Of a DNA stretch of 64,000 nucleotides, positions 1 to 8,392 are shown piece after piece; position 1 is the first letter of the stretch; the number at the start of each line of letters is the position of its first letter. The notes below the pieces were generated by a model. It saw nothing but the letters and a program-made list of their open reading frames with translations, made no database searches and was not told where the DNA came from. The position numbers and the translations under genes are program-made. This DNA is from Alphaproteobacteria bacterium (lineage in GTDB: Bacteria; Pseudomonadota; Alphaproteobacteria; SP197): contig VGDP01000011.1 of NCBI GenBank assembly GCA_016869675.1, forward strand, positions 18,127-82,126, given 5' to 3'.

Positions 1-597
1 CTGATCGAGAAGGGGTTCAGGGGCTTCGGTGCCTCGCCCAAGCTCGACAAGCTCGGCATGCGCGGCTCGAACACGGCCGAGCTGGTGTTCGAGGGCTGCG
101 AGGTCCCGGCCGAGAACCTGCTGGGCGAGGAGGGCGGTGGCGTCAAGGTGCTGATGAGCGGGCTCGACTACGAGCGTGCGGTGCTGGCCGGCGGGCCGCT
201 GGGAATCATGCAGGCGTGCCTTGACGTGGTGGTGCCCTACGTCCACGACCGCAGGCAGTTCGGCCGGCCGATCGGCGAGTTCCAGCTGATCCAGGGCAAG
301 CTGGCCGACATGTACACGACGCTCGGCTACTGCCGGTCCTACGTCTATGCGGTGGCCGCCGCGTGCGACCGGGGCGAGGTGACGCGCAAGGACGCGGCGG
401 GCGCGATCCTGGTCGCCGCCGAACGGGCGACCTGGATGGCGCTCGAGGCGATCCAGTGCCTGGGCGGCAACGGCTACATCAACGACTATCCCACTGGCCG
501 TCTGCTGCGCGACGCCAAGCTCTACGAGATCGGCGCCGGTACGTCGGAGATCCGCCGCATGCTGATCGGCCGTGAACTGTTCGAGGAGACGCGGTGA
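1..597 (+). CDS. ivd: Isovaleryl-CoA dehydrogenase, C-terminal part (5' end outside window)
   Basis: FAD-dependent acyl-CoA dehydrogenase that oxidises isovaleryl-CoA to 3-methylcrotonyl-CoA in leucine breakdown and passes electrons to ETF. The frame is open from base 1, so the N-terminal half lies outside the window. The visible 198 residues follow the isovaleryl-CoA dehydrogenase signature closely: [16 protein letters not shown], then [18 protein letters not shown], which holds the family's catalytic glutamate (the E of DYER), then [20 protein letters not shown] and [18 protein letters not shown]. The stop overlaps the thiolase start (GTGA), which points to translational coupling. Naming it isovaleryl rather than another short-chain enzyme rests on the DYER glutamate position and the overall match. 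Confidence 0.93.
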   Translation: MIEKGFRGFGASPKLDKLGMRGSNTAELVFEGCEVPAENLLGEEGGGVKVLMSGLDYERAVLAGGPLGIMQACLDVVVPYVHDRRQFGRPIGEFQLIQGKLADMYTTLGYCRSYVYAVAAACDRGEVTRKDAAGAILVAAERATWMALEAIQCLGGNGYINDYPTGRLLRDAKLYEIGAGTSEIRRMLIGRELFEETR

Positions 598-1778
598 AGC
601 CTTCTGACATCGTCGTCGTCGGCGCGAAGCGGACTCCGATCGGCGGGTTCCAGGGTGCGCTGAAGGACGTGGCCGCGCCGGCGCTGGGCGGCGCGGCGAT
701 CCGCGCCGCGTTGGCGGACGCCGGCGTGTCCGGCGTGACGGTCGGCGAAGTGCTCATGGGCTGCGTGCTGCCGGCCGGGCTCGGCCAGGCGCCGGCGCGC
801 CAGGCGGCGCTGGCCGGCGGCATTCCCGAGGCGATCGGCGCCACCACGATCAACAAGATGTGCGGCAGCGGCATGAAGGCCGTGATGCTGGGCCACGACC
901 TGATCCGCGCCGGCTCGGCCGAGGTGGTCGTGGCCGGCGGGCTCGAAAGCATGTCGAACGCACCCTACCTGCTGGACCGCGCGCGCGCCGGCTACCGCAT
1001 GGGCCACGGCCGGGTGATCGACCACATGTTCCTCGACGGGCTGGAGGACGCGTACGACAAGGGCCGCCTGATGGGCACCTTCGCCGAGGACACGGCCGAG
1101 GCCTACCAGTTCACTCGCGAGGAGCAGGACGCCTTCGCCGTCGAATCGCTCGTACGCGCCCGCCGGGCCAACGAGGACGGCACGTTCGCCGCGGAGACCG
1201 CGCCCGTGACGGTCAAGGGCCGCAAGGGCGAGGCGGTCGTGACGCGCGACGAGCAGCCGTTCGCCGCCGATCTAGCGCGGATTTCGTCGCTCAAGCCCGC
1301 GTTCCGCGACGGCGGCACGGTGACCGCCGCCAACGCGTCGTCGATCTCGGACGGCGCCGCCGCGCTGGTGCTGACGGACATGGCGACGGCCGAGAAGCGG
1401 GACCTGCGGATGCGTGCGCGCATCGTCGGCCACGCCACACACGCCCAGGCGCCGGCCTGGTTCACCACGGCGCCCATCGGGACGATCCGGTCGCTGCTTG
1501 ACCGGGTGGGGTGGCGCGCGGCCGACATTGACCTGTGGGAGATCAACGAGGCGTTCGCGGTGGTGACCATGGCGGCGATGCGCGATCTCGACCTGCCCCA
1601 CGACCGGGTCAACGTCAACGGCGGCGCCTGCGCGCTCGGCCACCCGATCGGCGCCTCGGGCGCCCGCATTCTCGTCACCCTGCTGGCCGCCATGGAACGG
1701 GCGGACGCGCGTCGCGGCGTCGCCGCGCTGTGCATCGGTGGGGGCGAAGCCACAGCCCTAGCCCTAGAAAGGACCTGA
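594..1778 (+). CDS. Acetyl-CoA acetyltransferase (thiolase)
   Basis: Thiolase-family enzyme of 394 residues that makes or cleaves acetoacetyl-CoA/3-ketoacyl-CoA in the cytoplasm. The nucleophilic cysteine is Cys90 in [11 protein letters not shown]. The C-terminal half carries [24 protein letters not shown] (catalytic His) and [13 protein letters not shown] (second catalytic Cys). The last motif normally reads GGGMG, so Glu-Ala here is a small deviation. The GTG start lies inside the stop of the upstream ivd gene, so the pair is an operon. This context suggests it completes branched-chain or fatty acyl-CoA oxidation, but a biosynthetic (phaA-like) role cannot be excluded. Confidence 0.93.
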   Translation: MKPSDIVVVGAKRTPIGGFQGALKDVAAPALGGAAIRAALADAGVSGVTVGEVLMGCVLPAGLGQAPARQAALAGGIPEAIGATTINKMCGSGMKAVMLGHDLIRAGSAEVVVAGGLESMSNAPYLLDRARAGYRMGHGRVIDHMFLDGLEDAYDKGRLMGTFAEDTAEAYQFTREEQDAFAVESLVRARRANEDGTFAAETAPVTVKGRKGEAVVTRDEQPFAADLARISSLKPAFRDGGTVTAANASSISDGAAALVLTDMATAEKRDLRMRARIVGHATHAQAPAWFTTAPIGTIRSLLDRVGWRAADIDLWEINEAFAVVTMAAMRDLDLPHDRVNVNGGACALGHPIGASGARILVTLLAAMERADARRGVAALCIGGGEATALALERT

Positions 1779-1779
1779 C

Positions 1780-2160
1780 ATGCGACGCTTGATCTCCTCC
1801 GGCTCCAGCTTCGAGGCCGTCGCCGGCTACAGCCGCGCGGTCGTGGATGGCGATTGGGTGTGGTTGTCGGGCACCACGGGCATGAACTACGCCAAAGGCA
1901 CGATCGCGGACGACGTGGCCGAGCAGACGCACCAGACGTTCCGCAACATCGACCGGGCGCTGGCCGCGGCGGGCTCCTCGCTCGCCGACGTGGTGCGCGT
2001 GTTCCTGATAATCACCAAGCAGGAGTACTTCAAGGTCGTGGCGCCGATCATGGGGCAATACTTCGGCGGCATCCGGCCGGCCTCGACGGGCATCGTCACC
2101 GAGTTGGTCGACCCGCGCATAAAGGTGGAGATCGAGGTCACGGCCAAGCGCCGGGTCTAG
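1780..2160 (+). CDS. RidA family protein (reactive enamine/imine deaminase-like)
   Basis: A 126-residue protein of the YjgF/YER057c/UK114 (Rid) family, which hydrolyses reactive enamine/imine intermediates produced by PLP enzymes and other amine metabolism. Length and fold signatures fit: VWLSGTTGMNY near the N-terminus, QTHQTFRNIDRALAAAG in the middle and RPASTGIVTELVDPRIKVEIE at the end, where the Arg of DPRIKVEIE matches the substrate-binding arginine. It starts one base after the thiolase stop and ends in TAG. It is probably an accessory to the acyl-CoA operon. It may belong to a Rid subgroup without imine deaminase activity. Confidence 0.88.
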   Translation: MRRLISSGSSFEAVAGYSRAVVDGDWVWLSGTTGMNYAKGTIADDVAEQTHQTFRNIDRALAAAGSSLADVVRVFLIITKQEYFKVVAPIMGQYFGGIRPASTGIVTELVDPRIKVEIEVTAKRRV

Positions 2161-2164
2161 CGTC

Positions 2165-2752
2165 GTGCCGGGGACGATCGATTTCTACTTCGACTTCTCG
2201 TCGCCTTACGGCTACTTCGCGAGCCTCGGGGTCGACGCCCTGGCCGCGCGCCACGGCCGCACGGCCGTCTGGCGGCCGATCCTGCTGGGCGTCGTGTTCA
2301 AGAGCACGGGCCAATCGCCGCTGCTTAACCAGCCGCTGCGCGGGCCCTACGCCCGGCACGACCTGGAGCGGACCGCGCGGCGGCTGGGTGTGCCCTACCG
2401 GCTGCCCGAGCCGTTCCCGGTCAACGCCATGGCGGCGAGCCGCGCGTTCTACTGGCTGCGGGACCGCGACCCGGCCGCTGCCCTGGCTTTCGCGCGGCGT
2501 ATCTTCGCGGCGGTCTTCGTCGACGGGCGCGACATCGGCCCGCCGGCGGCGGTAATCGACTTGGCCGGTGTCGAGGGCCTGGCCGCCGCGCTGGAGGACC
2601 CGGCGGTCAAGGATCGCCTGCGCCGCGAGGTCGAGGCCGCGATGGAACGGGGCGTGTTCGGTTCGCCCACGATCGCCGTGGACGGCGAGCCGTTCTGGGG
2701 CTTTGACCGCTTCGCCGATGTCGAGCGGTGGCTCGCCACCGGCGGCTGGTAA
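2165..2752 (+). CDS. 2-hydroxychromene-2-carboxylate isomerase-like protein (DsbA/GST-kappa fold)
   Basis: 195 residues with a thioredoxin-like DsbA/kappa-GST fold. The N-terminus IDFYFDFSSPYGYFAS has the Ser in place of the CxxC of true disulfide oxidases, as in 2-hydroxychromene-2-carboxylate isomerases, which use glutathione in naphthalene-type aromatic degradation. The C-terminal GVFGSPTIAVDGEPFWGFDR matches the family's cis-Pro region. The GTG start lies 4 bases after the ridA stop, so it is the last gene of the ivd-thiolase-ridA operon. No other aromatic-ring genes are adjacent, so the real substrate is unknown and the name is only a family name. Confidence 0.85.
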   Translation: MPGTIDFYFDFSSPYGYFASLGVDALAARHGRTAVWRPILLGVVFKSTGQSPLLNQPLRGPYARHDLERTARRLGVPYRLPEPFPVNAMAASRAFYWLRDRDPAAALAFARRIFAAVFVDGRDIGPPAAVIDLAGVEGLAAALEDPAVKDRLRREVEAAMERGVFGSPTIAVDGEPFWGFDRFADVERWLATGGW

Positions 2753-2767
2753 GTTCCGGTTCGACGA

Positions 2768-3834
2768 TCAGGCGCTGCTGGTCGGCGCCGCAGCCACGCC
2801 GCCGCTTGGGTTGGCCAGATACTCGAAGAACAGGCTGAACAGCTCGCGTTCGGTCGTGATGTCGAGCCGGTCGTAGAGCCGGCGCCGGTGATTCTTGACG
2901 GTGCCGCGTCCGATGCCCAGGGCCTTGGCGATGGCCCCGGTGGGATACCCCGCGATTATCAGGCGCGAGATCTGGGTCTCGCGTGGCGTCAGCTTGCCCT
3001 TCGCGAACGTCTTAAAGACCTTGTCGAAGTCGATGGGTGTCTGCGCGGGTGCCCGGGGCTCGAGCACAAGCATGGTTCCGTCCGGCGCCAGCAGGGAATC
3101 GTGGCTCAAGGATTTGACGAAGAGCGCGCCGTCGCTGGTGGTGACCTGATCCTTGTTTGCTATGGCAAGTGCCAGCGCCATCGGATCCCGCAGCTCGGGA
3201 TGGGTGAGCGTTGCGTCCTGCCAGGCTGGCGAGGCGAACATCACTCGCCGGCTCCGGTCGAGCACGACCAGGGCGCGATTGGTCTCGGGCGCGTCGCGGC
3301 CGTAGCGCAGGTCGGAAACTGTGTGCGCGATGTGGGCATCGTGCAGACCCAGGAACAACGGATACCAGCGCTCCATCCGTTCGATGATCTGCGTGCTGAA
3401 CCGTTTTTCGCGAATCTCCAGATAAAGCGCGATGACGGTCTGAGCAATCGACGGCAGGTACATGCCTATGATGTCCGCCATCTCGACGAGGGGGAAAACT
3501 CTGTGAAGTACGTGCTCTTGGCGTCAGAGGGGCGCATGGCGGCGCTCAGCGTCAAGACGCCGCCTTCGCCGGCATCGCGCCACCAGCAAAAGAACGGATC
3601 GAAGCGGTAGTGGCCCTGCATGTAGCGTTCGATGATGGCCTTCGAAAAGCCCTCAGAATAGAGGAAGTCAGGTGGCGCATAGCGCGACCAACGAACAATG
3701 GTGACAGCGTCCCATGGCCCAAGAATCTTGAAGGTCTCCAACAGCTTCCGATGGAACTGATCGGTGCCGATGGAGCGCGCCGCGTTGCCCAGAAGGCGAC
3801 CCAATGGCTCGTCAAGGGCCTCTTTGGTCCTCAT
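2768..3834 (-). pseudogene. LuxR-family transcriptional regulator, frameshifted
   Basis: Two reading frames together give one regulator. The N-terminal part, starting at ATG 3834 (MRTKEALDEPLGRLLGN), runs to about 3500. The C-terminal part then continues and ends in a LuxR helix-turn-helix: LTPRETQISRLIIAGYPTGA, followed by GRGTVKNHRRRLYDRL. The break is at the run TTTTCCCCC (minus strand, near 3490). Removing one base restores TEFPLVEMADIIG. The N-terminal domain is not a clear acyl-homoserine-lactone domain. It lies downstream of the EamA exporter on the same strand, with a duplicated leader between them. The homopolymer position means a sequencing error is possible; otherwise the gene is dead, because the HTH is separated from its start. 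Confidence 0.8.
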
Positions 3835-3842
3835 CACGGGTC

Positions 3843-3882
3843 TCCCTGTACGCGACTTGTTTTCCCTGTACGCGACTTGTTT
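3843..3882 (-). repeat. Perfect 20-bp tandem duplication in the luxR leader
   Basis: The unit TCCCTGTACGCGACTTGTTT occurs twice back to back at 3843-3862 and 3863-3882. On the minus strand the copy nearest the gene supplies the purine-rich stretch ahead of the luxR ATG at 3834, and the far copy touches the 3' end of the EamA gene. It looks like a replication-slippage duplication of the ribosome-binding region. Confidence 0.9.
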
Positions 3883-4792
3883 AATGCGTATGCGCCTTCG
3901 GGTCCAGATCGTTTCGACTGCCACCGGCCCACAGGATGTCGACGACCCCGGCGGCGATCACTAGCGCCCCGCCGATCGCTTCCCGGGCGCCGAACGGCTC
4001 ATCGGTCAGCAGCGCCGCCGAGGCCGCGCCGACCACGGCCTCGACCATCAGAAGAATCCCGACGCGCCCGGGGCTCAGCCGTTGCGAGCCATAGATTATC
4101 AGCCACATGGACGGCAGGATGAAGCCGACCGAGATGGCGAACATCACGGGCATGCCGGCGACGACCTGGGCGGTCATGGGCGGCGCCAGCGTCAGCGCGG
4201 CCGCCCCCAGCGCCAGGAGCGAGCCGCCCAGGAAGTACGAGAACAGCGCGTCCGGCAACGGGCTTGCTCCTTCCCGACGCAGGCGCACGGATGCTCCGGC
4301 CCACACCATGCCGCTGACCAGACCGAGCCAGTCTCCCAGGTTGTGTGGCACCGGAAAAGCGCCCTTGAAGCCCAGGATCACGACCAGGCCCGCGATGCCC
4401 ATGACAATGGTCAGTAGCCGAGGCGGCGTGATGGGTTCGCCGAGCACCAGGCGCCCGAGTAGCGTGCTCCAAAGCGGCGTCAGATAGAACAGCAGCAAGG
4501 CCCGCACCACGTCGGTGTAGAGCAGGCTGTTGCTGTAGAGCACCCAGGCGCCGCCCGTGAACAGACCGGTGATTAGGACCGTCGCGTCACGCCGCCGATA
4601 GCGTGCGAGCCGACGTGCCATGAAGGGCGCCATCGCAATGACCGCCGGCGCGAACACGGCGACCGTGGCCCATGGCCCGCTGACCCCATCGGCTTCGACG
4701 GCGCGCAGGGGCAGCCAGAACAGGCCCCAGCCGATGCTGGCGAGAACGATGCCCAAGCTGGGCAGGAGATCGGCGTGGCGGCGCGCGAACAC
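3881..4792 (-). CDS. EamA/DMT-superfamily transporter
   Basis: Inner-membrane drug/metabolite exporter of the EamA (DUF6) family with about ten hydrophobic helices in two repeated halves. The first begins SLGIVLASIGWGLFWLPLRA. Later segments include GLFTGGAWVLYSNSLLYTDV, FYLTPLWSTLLGRLVLGEPI and, in the second half, RVGILLMVEAVVGAASAAL followed by GEPFGAREAIGGALVI-type text (DEPFGAREAIGGALVI). A longer start at 4918 is open but its first 42 residues are not protein-like, so GTG 4792 is preferred. The gene diverges from the CoxL-type pseudogene and runs toward luxR. The substrate cannot be told from sequence; amino acids or small metabolites are usual. Confidence 0.82.
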   Translation of the reverse strand: MFARRHADLLPSLGIVLASIGWGLFWLPLRAVEADGVSGPWATVAVFAPAVIAMAPFMARRLARYRRRDATVLITGLFTGGAWVLYSNSLLYTDVVRALLLFYLTPLWSTLLGRLVLGEPITPPRLLTIVMGIAGLVVILGFKGAFPVPHNLGDWLGLVSGMVWAGASVRLRREGASPLPDALFSYFLGGSLLALGAAALTLAPPMTAQVVAGMPVMFAISVGFILPSMWLIIYGSQRLSPGRVGILLMVEAVVGAASAALLTDEPFGAREAIGGALVIAAGVVDILWAGGSRNDLDPKAHTH

Positions 4793-4910
4793 GGCTGGAC
4801 CTGGCTCGGGCAATAGACGTAGGAGTGTGCCGGCGGGGGGGTATCGCGCGCAACGGATGCTCGTGCGGCGGCCGGTGCCTGGGTTAACGTCCTGGGAGAG
4901 GAGGACGACC

Positions 4911-6554
4911 ATGGCCATTGGCGCGCGGACCAGGCGTTTCGAGGATGCACGGTTCTTGGCGGGAGCCGGGCGCTACGTTGACGACCTGCGCGAACCCCAG
5001 GCGTTGCACGCCGTCTTCATGCGCAGCCAGCATGCCCATGCCGTCATCCGTTCGATCGACCCGAACCCGGCGCTGGCCGTCGACGGTGTCGTCGCCGTGC
5101 TGACCGGCGAGGACTGGCGACGCGCTGGCGGCGGCGCGTTGCCCTGCATCTGGGCGGTGACGTCGAGCGACGGCACGCCCATGCGGGGCGCGACGCGGCC
5201 GGTCTTCGCGGTCGATCGCGTCCGGCATGTCGGCGACACGGTCGCCGTGGTGGTCGCGGAAAGCGCCGCCTTGACCCTCGACGGCGCCGAGGCCTTGGCG
5301 ATCGACTATGGGCTGGAGCCGGCGGCGGGGGGGGGCGTGCCGCCATCGCACCCGGGGCGCCGCACGTGCACGGCGATGCACCGGGCAATCTGGCGTTCGA
5401 CTGGTCGATCGGCGACCGTGCCAAGGTCGAAGCCTCACGGGCGCACGCCGACCGTGTCGTCACCGCTTCCCTGCCGATCGCGCGTATCACCCATCTTCCG
5501 ATCGAGCCGCGCGCGGTGCTGGGCCGCTACGATCCGTTCGACGACGGCTACACCCTGTGGTCGACGGCCCAGATGCCGCACCTAGTGCGCCGGCTTCTGG
5601 CGGAATCCTCGCTCAAGGTGGCCGAGCATCGCCTGCGCGTGATCGCGCCCGACGTGGGCGGCGGATTCGGTTAGAAGCGGCAGTCATTCCCACGGCCAGG
5701 GCCACGCCACGATCTATCGCCAGATCGTCGCCGAACGCCTGGGCTGCGCCATGGACGCGGTCGAGATCGTCTTCGGAGACACTGCCCAAGTCGCCGAGGG
5801 CGGTGGCACCTATGGCTCGCGCTCGATCACGGTGGTGGGGGCCGCGATCTCGATAGCGCTCGACCGGGTCGTCGAGAAGGCTCGTCGACTCGCGGCCCAC
5901 AAGCTCGAATGCGCCGACCGCGACGTGGTGTTCGAGGCAGGGAGGGTCACCGTCGCCGGCACCAACCGCGCGGTCACGTTCGGGGCCATCGCTGACGCGG
6001 CGCATCGTGGCCATGACGTGCCCGACGGCTTCGAGCCGGGGCTCAACACCGCGGCAAGCTTCGACCCGGACGAGTTCAACTACCCCGCGGGGGCGCACCT
6101 GTGCACCGTCGATGTCGACCGCGAGACAGGGCAAGTGCGTGTCCTGAGTTACGCCGCCGTCGACGATGTTGGGCGCGCGATTAACCCCATGATCGTCGAA
6201 GGCCAGATCCACGGCGTCGTCGTCCAGGGATTGGGCCAGGCGCTAAGCGAGCGCATCGTCTGGGACCCGGAAACCGGCCATCTCCTGACCGGACCGATGC
6301 TCGATTACGGCGCACCGCGCGCGGACGAGGTGCCGTCGTTCGACCTCGCGCTGGTCGAATTCCCATCGCTGCGCAATCCCTTGGGTGTCAAGGGCGCCGG
6401 CGAAAGCGGCACCATCGCGGCGACCGTCGCGGCCGTGAACGCCGTGCTCGACGCTCTGACGCCGCTGGGTGTCACGGCGATCGACCCGCCGTTGACGCCG
6501 GAAAGGGTTTGGCGAGCGATCGCGGCGGCGAAGGGACGCTTCAGCTCAGATTGA
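4911..6554 (+). pseudogene. CoxL/xanthine dehydrogenase-family molybdopterin subunit, frameshifted and internally deleted
   Basis: Remnant of a large molybdenum-hydroxylase subunit (aldehyde oxidase/CO dehydrogenase large-chain family). The ATG at 4911 follows a strong GGGAGAGGAGG site. The N-terminal domain (RFEDARFLAGAGRYVDDL) is in frame until a run of nine G at 5327-5335, where the frame shifts. A second frame runs from about 5336 to a TAG at 5672-5674 (IAPDVGGGFG). The third frame resumes at once with SHGQGHATIYRQI and runs to GAGESGTIAATVAAVNAVLD. Family members have about 230-250 residues between VGGGFG and the GQGH motif, so roughly 0.7 kb is missing. Total coding length is about 548 codons against about 780. 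No CoxS or CoxM partner is adjacent. Confidence 0.9.
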
Positions 6555-7368
6555 CGCGCATATGCTCGCGCGCCACGAAGGCGCCGATCCAATGGGCGCG
6601 GGCCCGGCTTTCCAGGCCTTCCATGAACATGTCCTCGTGGTCGGGGTCGTGGTGGAAAATCGCCAGGCTCTTGGCGTTGGCGGCCTGGCACAAGCGGACG
6701 CCTTCCTCCCACGTGGAGTGACCCCAGCCGATCTTCATGGGGAATTCCCGATCGGTGTAGGTCGAATCGTAGATCACCAGATCGGCGCCCTCGATCAGGG
6801 CCAGGATATGCTGGTTTGGACGTCCGACCTCATGTTCGGTGTCCGTGATATAGCACATTGATTTACCATTATATTCAATACGATATCCTGTCGCATTGTC
6901 AGGATGGTTTAGTGGACATGTGCGTACCTTCACGGCGTCGCCCTCGCCCAAATGGAAGGTATCGCCGGCGTCGAAATCGGCGTACGTCATCTTGGCCTTC
7001 ATGGCGTCCAACGGCACCGGGAAGTAGGGGTTGTTCATCTGGCCGGCGAACACGTCCTTGATCTGGCCGCCCTTGAGGTGCCCCGCCATGAGGTGGAACG
7101 AGCGTTCCGGCCGGAAGGCCGGCGAAAAGAAGGGGAAACCGTTGATGTGATCCCAGTGGGTGTGGGACAGCAGGATGGTGGCGTGCATGACGTTCTTGCG
7201 CAACAGCCAGTGACCCAGGTTGCGGATCCCGGTGCCCGCATCCAGAATGATGCGGTCGCCGCCGCAGGCGACCTCGATGCAACTTGTGTTGCCGCCGAAG
7301 GCGATGTGGTTCGGTGACGGGCACGCGATGCTCCCCCGTACGCCCCAGAACTTGAGCTTGAACGTCAT
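6541..7368 (-). CDS. MBL-fold metallo-hydrolase
   Basis: 275-residue metallo-beta-lactamase-fold hydrolase. The start at 7368 (MTFKLKFWGVRGS) follows a GGGGG-rich site; upstream in-frame text is not protein-like. The dinuclear metal motif SHTHWDHINGFPFF (HxHxDH) is intact, as are ITDTEHE and the late IFHHDPDHEDMF. The N-terminal FWGVRGSIACP and GGNTSC patterns place it in the RNase Z/PhnP-like branch that includes phosphodiesterases. Its upstream region carries an exact CRP-type palindrome and the crp-like gene precedes it on the same strand, so a role in cyclic-nucleotide or related signalling is a reasonable guess, not shown. It overlaps the 3' end of the CoxL remnant. Codons near 6848-6915 are unusually AT-rich. 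Confidence 0.87.
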   Translation of the reverse strand: MTFKLKFWGVRGSIACPSPNHIAFGGNTSCIEVACGGDRIILDAGTGIRNLGHWLLRKNVMHATILLSHTHWDHINGFPFFSPAFRPERSFHLMAGHLKGGQIKDVFAGQMNNPYFPVPLDAMKAKMTYADFDAGDTFHLGEGDAVKVRTCPLNHPDNATGYRIEYNGKSMCYITDTEHEVGRPNQHILALIEGADLVIYDSTYTDREFPMKIGWGHSTWEEGVRLCQAANAKSLAIFHHDPDHEDMFMEGLESRARAHWIGAFVAREHMRVNLS

Positions 7369-7475
7369 CGACCCCCCCCCGATGGGCGCGCCGCGCCGTG
7401 TCCCGGCACGTATGCGCGCCTTGGCGCCTGCTGGGCCTCCATCGAGCACGCGAGCACGGCGCGCGATGGCGAAGG

Positions 7476-7491
7476 TGTGATCGCCGTCACA
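7476..7491. promoter_or_regulatory. CRP-type operator TGTGA-N6-TCACA
   Basis: TGTGATCGCCGTCACA matches the classical CRP consensus half-sites exactly, and the symmetry extends one base on each side (GTGTGA/TCACAC). It lies in the 139-bp gap between the crp-like gene and the MBL hydrolase, its centre about 115 bp upstream of the hydrolase start codon. Confidence 0.65.
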
Positions 7492-7507
7492 CCCAAGGCG
7501 CGTAGCC

Positions 7508-8224
7508 TCAACGCGCCATGTCGCCGCGGCCTTCCTCGAGGCGCGAGGCGAGTTTCTTGAGACGGGCCGTGTCGACGATGTAGAGCGCCTTGTCGCGCCG
7601 CTCCACAATCGACGCCGCGGTCAACTGGCTGATGACCCGGGCAACCGTCTCGCGCGTGGTGGAGGCGCGCGAGGCGATGTCCTTGTGGGCCGGAACGGAG
7701 AAGATGGCCAGCGCGTCCGTCCCCGCGGGGTCGAGCCGACCCATGCGGATCAGCTCCACATAGACGCGCTGCACAGCACCCAGGGTGCTGAGATCCATGA
7801 TGCGGTCGTCGCAGATGCGGATGATGCGCGCCATGCGCCGCATGACTTCGATGGCGACGTCGGGGTAGTCGCGCAGCAACGCGATGAACGATTGGGGCGG
7901 AATGGTCGCGAGCAGGCACTTTTCGGTCGCGACCACGCTGGACGAGCGGGCCTGGCCGTCGATCGCCGCCAGCTCGCCGAAGAAGCCACCCTGTGGAATG
8001 TTGGCGTACAAAATCTCGGACCCCCACAGCGAGAAGTTCACGACCCGCACACTGCCCTCGACCACGAACAGCACGTCGCAGTTCTCGTCGTCGCGGTCGA
8101 TGATCTGCTCGTTGACGCAATAGCGTCGCCGCCGAAACTACTTTTCCAGACGTTCGAGAGCGTCGGCGTTTAGACTATCCAACAGGCGCACGCCTTTGAG
8201 GCTGGGCGCAGCCTGTGTCACCAT
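7508..8224 (-). pseudogene. Crp/Fnr-family regulator with in-frame TAG
   Basis: Cyclic-nucleotide-binding transcription factor, about 239 codons from ATG 8224. The N-terminus MVTQAAPSLKGVRLLDSLN reaches LERLEK and then meets TAG at 8138-8140. The same frame continues with FRRRRYCVNEQIIDRDDEN and a complete effector domain (GGFFGELAAIDGQARSSSV) and winged helix. The recognition helix TTRETVARVISQL keeps the R-E-T-V-x-R residues that give E. coli CRP its TGTGA specificity. There is no indel, so this is a point nonsense mutation (CAG to TAG is the simplest path). A shorter product from a downstream start would lack the first beta strands. The matching operator at 7476-7491 is adjacent. Confidence 0.88.
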
Positions 8225-8392
8225 TGAAACTCCCTCGCCAGCGCTTGGCCCCTCGCGGCCGGCCTTGACTGCAATTTTTAACCCGAGTCGGGCCGCCGAG
8301 AAAGAGATACGTGCGCACAACCGGGTGCGGGATCGGCTTTTCCCTTCCGGGCGACCGGCTTATCGTGCGCCGTCGGGAGCGGGGAGACGGTC

